Part shown: positions 57,004-61,475 of the stretch, piece after piece
How positions within the stretch are numbered: the stretch's first letter is position 1
Layout: the number at the start of each line of letters is the position of its first letter
NCBI RefSeq assembly: GCF_003852545.1
Contig: NZ_QAJR01000016.1
Location: 1 to 61,475, forward strand
Origin: Acidovorax sp. FJL06
GTDB taxonomy: Bacteria > Pseudomonadota > Gammaproteobacteria > Burkholderiales > Burkholderiaceae_C
Reading direction: 5' to 3'
Length of the DNA: 61,475 nucleotides
Notes under the pieces: model-generated
Seen by the model: the letters and a program-made list of their open reading frames with translations, nothing else
Database searches by the model: none
What the model was told of the DNA's origin: nothing
Made by a program: the position numbers and the translations under genes

Positions 57004-58073
57004 TGCGACCCACCGCGCGCCCCATGTCGGGCCCGGCCGTGCATGGCGGCAGGGCCCTGCTGGCCCTGGCCGCGCTGCTGGCGGGTTGCCAGCACGCGCC
57101 GCCAGCACAGCCCCCTGCGCCCCCGGCCTGGATCAACAGCCTGGGCATGGCGTTTGTGCAGGTGCCTGCCGGCACCTTCCAGATGGGGGGCGTGCCCCCG
57201 GTGGACATGCTGGCCCAAACCTATCCGCTGCTGGAGACCAAGCGCTTCACCGACCTGGCCGACGAGGCGCCCGCGCACGAGGTGCGCATCCGCCGCGCGT
57301 TCTACCTGGGCCGGCACGAAGTCACAGTGGGGCAGTTCCAGCAGTTTGTCGAGGCCTCGGGCTACCAGCCCGAATCCGAAGCCGATGGCACGGGGGGCTA
57401 CGGCTACAACCCCCAGTACGACCCGGCCACCACGCGGCGGGGCGATGCCTTCGAGGGCCGCCTGCCCCGCTATTCGTGGCGCAACCCGGGTTTTGCGCAA
57501 GGCAGCGACCACCCGGTGGTCAACGTCACCTGGAACGACGCCCAGGCCCTGGCCCGCTGGCTGAGCCGCACCGAAGGACACCACTACCGGCTGCCCACCG
57601 AAGCCGAGTGGGAATACGCCTGCCGCGCCGGCACCCGCACCCTTTACCCCCATGGCGACAACCCGCAAGGCCTGGTGCAGGCGGCCAACACCTTCGACCA
57701 GGAGGCCGCCCCCCTGTGGGCCCGCTGGCGCCCGCATGCGCTGGCCGGCAGCGACGGCCACGCCTTCACGGCCCCCGTGGGCAGCTATGCCCCCAACGCC
57801 TTTGGCCTTTATGACATGCTCGGCAACGCCTGGGAATGGGTGGCCGACTGGCATGACGACGGCTACTACGCCACCTCGCCGCGCGACGACCCCCAAGGCC
57901 CGGCCGAAGGCAGCGTGCGCGTGCGCCGGGGCGGCTCGTGGCACACCTGGTCGTTCTACGCGCGCTGCGGCTATCGCAACTGGAACACGCCGCAGACGCG
58001 GTATCCGCTGGTCGGCATGCGGTTGGTGCGCGAGATCGCACCGCCCGCAGCCCCCCGGCCGCCAGCACCGTGA
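57003..58073 (+). CDS. formylglycine-enzyme-like (SUMF1/FGE fold) lipoprotein lacking catalytic cysteines
   Basis: A 356-residue lipoprotein: signal peptide with lipobox LLAGC (Cys29) and an FGE-sulfatase domain (about 45-345) with VPAGTFQMGG, YLGRHEVTVGQFQQFV, HPVVNVTWNDAQALARWLS, YRLPTEAEWEYACRAGT and NAFGLYDMLGNAWEWVADW. In true FGE two catalytic cysteines lie shortly after GGS; here that stretch is GGSWHTWSFYARCGYRN and both positions are changed. It is probably a non-enzymatic or differently acting member. It is translationally coupled to the small lipoprotein upstream. The first 17 residues before the hydrophobic core are unusually long; the ATG at 57024 is an alternative start. Confidence 0.85.
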   Translation: MRPTARPMSGPAVHGGRALLALAALLAGCQHAPPAQPPAPPAWINSLGMAFVQVPAGTFQMGGVPPVDMLAQTYPLLETKRFTDLADEAPAHEVRIRRAFYLGRHEVTVGQFQQFVEASGYQPESEADGTGGYGYNPQYDPATTRRGDAFEGRLPRYSWRNPGFAQGSDHPVVNVTWNDAQALARWLSRTEGHHYRLPTEAEWEYACRAGTRTLYPHGDNPQGLVQAANTFDQEAAPLWARWRPHALAGSDGHAFTAPVGSYAPNAFGLYDMLGNAWEWVADWHDDGYYATSPRDDPQGPAEGSVRVRRGGSWHTWSFYARCGYRNWNTPQTRYPLVGMRLVREIAPPAAPRPPAP

Positions 58074-58231
58074 TGGACCGCATCGACGCACCGGCCCCGG
58101 CGGCCCCAGCGTCGGCCCCCAACAACAAAGAGTTAACAAATGTCAACCCATCCACCCACCCACGCCGCACCGCTAGGCCCGGCAAGGGATATCGCAAATA
58201 ATTTCCGGCTGCAATTTCGACGGGAAGAACC

Positions 58232-58930
58232 ATGCGCATAGCCGCTCTGGACGACGATGCGCTTCAGCTGGATCTGATCAAGCAGGCCACGGAGGCGATG
58301 GGCCATGTCTGCCACACGCATTTGACGGGCGCCGAGTTGCTGCGCACGCTGCGCCGCGAAACTTTCGACCTGCTGATCGTGGACTGGCACCTGCCCGACA
58401 CCACGGGGCCCGAGGTGGTGCGCTGGGTGCGCAAGAACGTGGCGGCGCAGTTGCCCATCCTGTTTGTGACCAACCGGCAGGAAGAGCGCGACATCGTCGA
58501 GGGCCTGCAAAGCGGGGCCGACGACTTCATGGTCAAGCCCGTGCGCATCGGCGAACTCAATGCCCGCGTGGCCGCGCTGCTGCGCCGCGCCTACCCCGAC
58601 AACGCGGCCAGCGTGCTGGAGTTTGGCCGCTACCGGTTTCTGCCCGAAACCCGCGCCATCGAAATGGATGGCGTGCCGGTGGACCTCAAGAACCGCGAGT
58701 ACGACCTTGCGCTGTTCCTGTTCCAGAACATGGGCCGGCTGCTGTCGCGCGACCACCTCAAGGAAATCGTCTGGGGCCAGGTGGCCGATGTCATGTCGCG
58801 CTCGCTGGACACCCACATCTCGCGCCTGCGCACCCTGCTGGACCTGCGCCCTGCCAATGGTTTCATCGTCACGGCGGTGTATGGCGTAGGCTACCGTTTT
58901 GAAGCCGTCGAGGCCCAGCGCAAAGGCTGA
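58232..58930 (+). CDS. OmpR-family response regulator
   Basis: A 232-residue two-component regulator. The receiver domain (1-120) has the acidic pair Asp8/Asp9, phospho-acceptor Asp51 (LIVDWHLPD), Thr80 and Lys102 (FMVKPV). A winged-helix DNA-binding domain (about 130-225) shows LKNREYDLALFLFQNMGRLL and THISRLRTLLDLRPANGF. No histidine kinase is complete in the window. The truncated CHASE2 gene two places downstream is a candidate partner. The 158 bases upstream hold an AT-richer patch (gagttaacaaatgtcaac) but no firm promoter. Confidence 0.93.
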   Translation: MRIAALDDDALQLDLIKQATEAMGHVCHTHLTGAELLRTLRRETFDLLIVDWHLPDTTGPEVVRWVRKNVAAQLPILFVTNRQEERDIVEGLQSGADDFMVKPVRIGELNARVAALLRRAYPDNAASVLEFGRYRFLPETRAIEMDGVPVDLKNREYDLALFLFQNMGRLLSRDHLKEIVWGQVADVMSRSLDTHISRLRTLLDLRPANGFIVTAVYGVGYRFEAVEAQRKG

Positions 58931-59006
58931 CCCCGGCATGAAAGAACCCCGCAGGCGCCGCCACAAGCGGCATGGCCTGTTCCGGGCCGCATGAAGGAGA
59001 CATGAC

Positions 59007-60761
59007 TTGACCCCCACCATCCCGCACATCCGCTGGACCCCCTGCGCCGCCGCCGCGCTGGCCCTGGCGGCCCTCACGGGCCTTGCAGGCCGAAGCGCAC
59101 AGGCCGGCCCACCCCTCCCCCAAAGCGATGAAATCGCCCACGCCGTCAAGGAAGGCGACACCCTGGAAAAACTCGCCCGGGACTACCTGGCCATGCCCCG
59201 GCAGTGGCCGCTGCTGCAGGCCCGCAACAAGGTGGCCGACCCCCGGCGCCTGCAGCCGGGCTCGGTGATCTGGATTCCGGTGCGCCTGCAGCCCAGCGAA
59301 TCGGCCACCGTGCAGTTCGTGCAGGGCGCCGTCACGGCACAGGCACGGACGGGCGATGCCCCGGTCTCCGTCAGCCCCGGCGGCAAGCTCGAGGAAGGCA
59401 CGGCGCTGCAGGTGGGCCCCGAATCCTTTGTGGCCGTCAAGCTGGCCGACGGCACGGTGGTCCGGGTGCAGGCGCAGTCCGAACTGCAGCTGCGGCAACT
59501 GCGCCGGCGCGGCCGCGCGGGCAGCGTGCAGTCGGTGCTGGAGATGCACAAAGGCGGCGTGGAATCCACCGTGCCCCCCAGCACCGAGCCCCTGCGCCGG
59601 TTCGAAATCCGCACCCCGCTGGCAGTGACCAGCGTGCGCGGCACCCACTTCAGCGTGGCCATGGCGGACTCGGGCCAGACCACGGCCTCGGTGCTCAATG
59701 GGTCGGTCGCCGTGCAGTCCCGGCGCGACACCGACAGCCACCCCGCCGCGTCCCTGACCGCCCCCACCGCCCTGCTGGCGCCGGGCCAGGGCCTGGCCGT
59801 GGCCACCGATGGCACCGTGGGCGCGGCCCGCCCCCTGCTGCCCCCGCCCGACACCTCGGGCATGCCCGCCACGCTGGGCGACGCCGGCCTGCTGGCCATC
59901 GACCTGCCCACCGCCCCGGGCGCCACACGCTACCTGGCCCAGGTGGCGCAGGACGAAGCACTCACCCAGGTGCTGCGCCATGGCAGCTTTGCCGATGGGC
60001 GCCTGCGCTGGAAAGCGCTGGAAGACGGCCGCTACTACCTGGCCGTGCGGGCTGTGGACGACGCCGGCATTGCCGGCCAGCCCGCCGTGCAGCCCTTCAC
60101 CGTCAAGACACGGCCCGTGGCGCCGCTGTACCAGTCCCCCGCCCCCGGCGCCGTGGTACCCAGCGGTTCGGCCGAGCTGCGCTGCACCGAGGTGCCCGGC
60201 GTGCGCTGGTACCGCGTGCAGGTGGCGGCCGACCAGAAGTTCTCCACGCCCTTGCGCGACGAACAGCGCCTGAACGAATGCCGCCTGCCCATCGGCACCC
60301 TGGCCGTGGGCCACTACTTCTGGCGCATTGCCAGCCTGCTGCAGCTGCCCGCAGAGCAGGGAGGCCAGGCCGACCAGGGCCCGTTTGCACCGCCGCAGCC
60401 CTTCACCGTGGCCGAGCGCCCGGCCACACTGTCGGCGCAAGCCATGCAGGCCGAGGACGGCGACCCCACCGTGCGCCTGCACTGGCCCGCACGGGACGGC
60501 CAGCGGTTCCGGCTGCAGCTGGCGACCGCCGCCGACCCGGCATTTGAACAACCCATTCAGAGCACCGTGCTCGACACGCCCAGCTGGACCGGCAGCAACC
60601 TGCCTGCGGGCGAGTACCTGGTGCGCATCCAGGTGCTCGACGGGAGCGGCCTGGAAAGCGAGTTCTCGCCGCCCCGCAAGATCCGCGTGGGCACGGGCCT
60701 GCGCACCGGTGCCGGCCTGCCGCTGTCCTCCCCCGGCGGTGCACCGGTGGGGCGCCCTTGA
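59007..60761 (+). CDS. secreted LysM-FecR domain protein
   Basis: A 584-residue exported protein: signal peptide (AAAALALAALTGLAGRSAQA), LysM domain (about 43-91: HAVKEGDTLEKLARDYLAMP to PGSVIWIPV) for peptidoglycan binding, FecR domain (about 102-255: PLAVTSVRGTHFSVAMA), then about 300 residues of repeated beta-sandwich-like units (RWKALEDGRYYLAVRAVDDA, NLPAGEYLVRIQVLDGSGLE). The start is TTG at 59007, with aaggaga 6 bases upstream. The nearby ATG at 59002 runs straight into TGA (ATG-ACT-TGA), which overlaps the TTG. The order regulator, LysM-FecR, CHASE2 suggests a single envelope-sensing operon. Confidence 0.85.
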   Translation: MTPTIPHIRWTPCAAAALALAALTGLAGRSAQAGPPLPQSDEIAHAVKEGDTLEKLARDYLAMPRQWPLLQARNKVADPRRLQPGSVIWIPVRLQPSESATVQFVQGAVTAQARTGDAPVSVSPGGKLEEGTALQVGPESFVAVKLADGTVVRVQAQSELQLRQLRRRGRAGSVQSVLEMHKGGVESTVPPSTEPLRRFEIRTPLAVTSVRGTHFSVAMADSGQTTASVLNGSVAVQSRRDTDSHPAASLTAPTALLAPGQGLAVATDGTVGAARPLLPPPDTSGMPATLGDAGLLAIDLPTAPGATRYLAQVAQDEALTQVLRHGSFADGRLRWKALEDGRYYLAVRAVDDAGIAGQPAVQPFTVKTRPVAPLYQSPAPGAVVPSGSAELRCTEVPGVRWYRVQVAADQKFSTPLRDEQRLNECRLPIGTLAVGHYFWRIASLLQLPAEQGGQADQGPFAPPQPFTVAERPATLSAQAMQAEDGDPTVRLHWPARDGQRFRLQLATAADPAFEQPIQSTVLDTPSWTGSNLPAGEYLVRIQVLDGSGLESEFSPPRKIRVGTGLRTGAGLPLSSPGGAPVGRP

Positions 60762-60843
60762 AGGACGGGAAAGGCCTGGGCAGCTTGCGCGACTTGCTCG
60801 GCCCGCGCGCGCCCCAGGTGCGGCAGGGCACTGACACCGCCCC

Positions 60844-61475
60844 ATGCTGAGCATTGCCCACAGCCGCGGCCGCCGCCGCCGCCTGGAATGGGCGGTGCTG
60901 GCCGCTGTCCTGCTGGCGCTGGTGGCCTGGCTCAGCCCCCCTGAAAGCCTGGGCCGAGCAAACCACCTGGTGCAAGACGCGGGGCTGCGCCTGGTCTCGC
61001 GCCCACCGCACCCGGACATCGTGCTCGTGGCCATTGACGACCCCAGCATTGCCGCCATCGGCCGCTGGCCCTGGCGCCGGGCCCTGCACGCCGAGCTGAT
61101 TGCACGCATCTCGGCACAGGACCCGCGCGTGATCGGCATGGACGTGCTGTTCAACGAGGCCGACCTGGACTACCCCGAGGACGACCTGCTGCTCACCGAC
61201 GCCATCCGGCGCAGCGGGCGGGTGGTGCTGCCCGTGCTGCGGCGCGGCTACGGCCCCACCAGCAATGCCACCGACCTGCCCTGGCCCGCATTTGCCCAGG
61301 CGGCCGCCGACCTGGGCCATGTGCATGTGGCCCCCGACGGCGACGGGGTGGTGCGCAGCCTGTACCTGCGCGAAGGCCCCGCCGCCGCGCCCTGGCACCA
61401 CTTCAGCATGGCCCTGCAATGCGTGGTGCAGGCCCGGCAAGCGGGCGCGGCCCCCTGCCCCCGCCCCCCCCTCCC
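60844..61475 (+). CDS. CHASE2-domain protein (truncated by window end)
   Basis: The first 210 codons of a gene that runs off the window. After a basic N-terminus (SRGRRRRLEW) come one TM helix (AVLAAVLLALVAWL) and the start of a CHASE2 domain: QDAGLRLVSRPPHPDIVLVA, IDDPSIAAIGRWPWRRALHA and IGMDVLFNEADLDYPEDDLL. An in-frame TGA at 60832 fixes the ATG at 60844 as the first possible ATG start. The missing C-terminus should be a histidine kinase, cyclase or other output domain. It lies 82 bases after the LysM-FecR gene and parallels the CHASE2 cyclase at 54568. Confidence 0.88.
   Translation, partial: MLSIAHSRGRRRRLEWAVLAAVLLALVAWLSPPESLGRANHLVQDAGLRLVSRPPHPDIVLVAIDDPSIAAIGRWPWRRALHAELIARISAQDPRVIGMDVLFNEADLDYPEDDLLLTDAIRRSGRVVLPVLRRGYGPTSNATDLPWPAFAQAAADLGHVHVAPDGDGVVRSLYLREGPAAAPWHHFSMALQCVVQARQAGAAPCPRPPL

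Noticed and set aside
58869-61154. 761-codon antisense frame over the LysM-FecR and CHASE2 genes
   Set aside because: It is antisense to two supported genes, and its composition is typical of GC-rich shadows.

Overview
This is a GC-rich (roughly two-thirds G+C) segment of a beta-proteobacterial chromosome. The ribF-ileS-lspA block, the recJ pair, the rnm/yciO/M50/trpS neighbourhood and the overall protein make-up point to Comamonadaceae, most likely Acidovorax or a close relative. That assignment is inference from gene content; no search was run. About 50 protein genes cover almost the whole window. I saw no tRNA, rRNA, CRISPR array, prophage or complete insertion sequence.

Layout. 1-4.6 kb: yceH (missing one base of its start codon), a PimC/PimD-type acyl-CoA dehydrogenase pair with a strong terminator, and a Tat/lipobox alpha/beta hydrolase. 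4.6-10 kb: an HNH endonuclease divergent from ribF-ileS-lspA, which ends in a textbook terminator. 10-18.7 kb: a Na/Pi symporter, a bile-acid-symporter-like carrier divergent from a LysR regulator across a clear palindromic operator, a lone flagellin with a sigma-28 promoter, a NUDIX/quinone-reductase pair and an EamA transporter. 18.7-23.6 kb: a TRAP-type periplasmic binding protein translationally coupled to a GGDEF-EAL enzyme, and an atypical SDR. 23.6-34.2 kb: an SH3/M48 protease pair, an EamA transporter, a DUF3422 protein, tctAB without tctC, and a DNA glycosylase/methyltransferase-like/GspE operon, then tatD. 34.3-38.8 kb: a membrane serine protease with MoxR-DUF58-VWA. 38.8-51 kb: lolD-lolC, an RpfE-like gene with recJ, two chemoreceptors, rnm, yciO, an M50 protease and trpS.

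51-61.5 kb is the most interesting part. It holds two copies of a CHASE2 + FecR theme. A CHASE2 class III adenylate cyclase is followed by a very large secreted protein that joins a FecR domain, TPR repeats and a predicted outer-membrane beta-barrel. Facing it are a small lipoprotein and a formylglycine-enzyme-like lipoprotein without the catalytic cysteines, then an OmpR-type regulator, a LysM-FecR protein and a second CHASE2 protein cut by the window end. I infer an envelope-sensing island that links outer-membrane or peptidoglycan state to cAMP and to phosphorelay output.

Repeats: a 273-bp MITE-like element with 33-bp terminal inverted repeats lies between a chemoreceptor and rnm, and a short dispersed element with the core tagcgctt-N7-aagcgcta occurs between genes and inside coding sequence.
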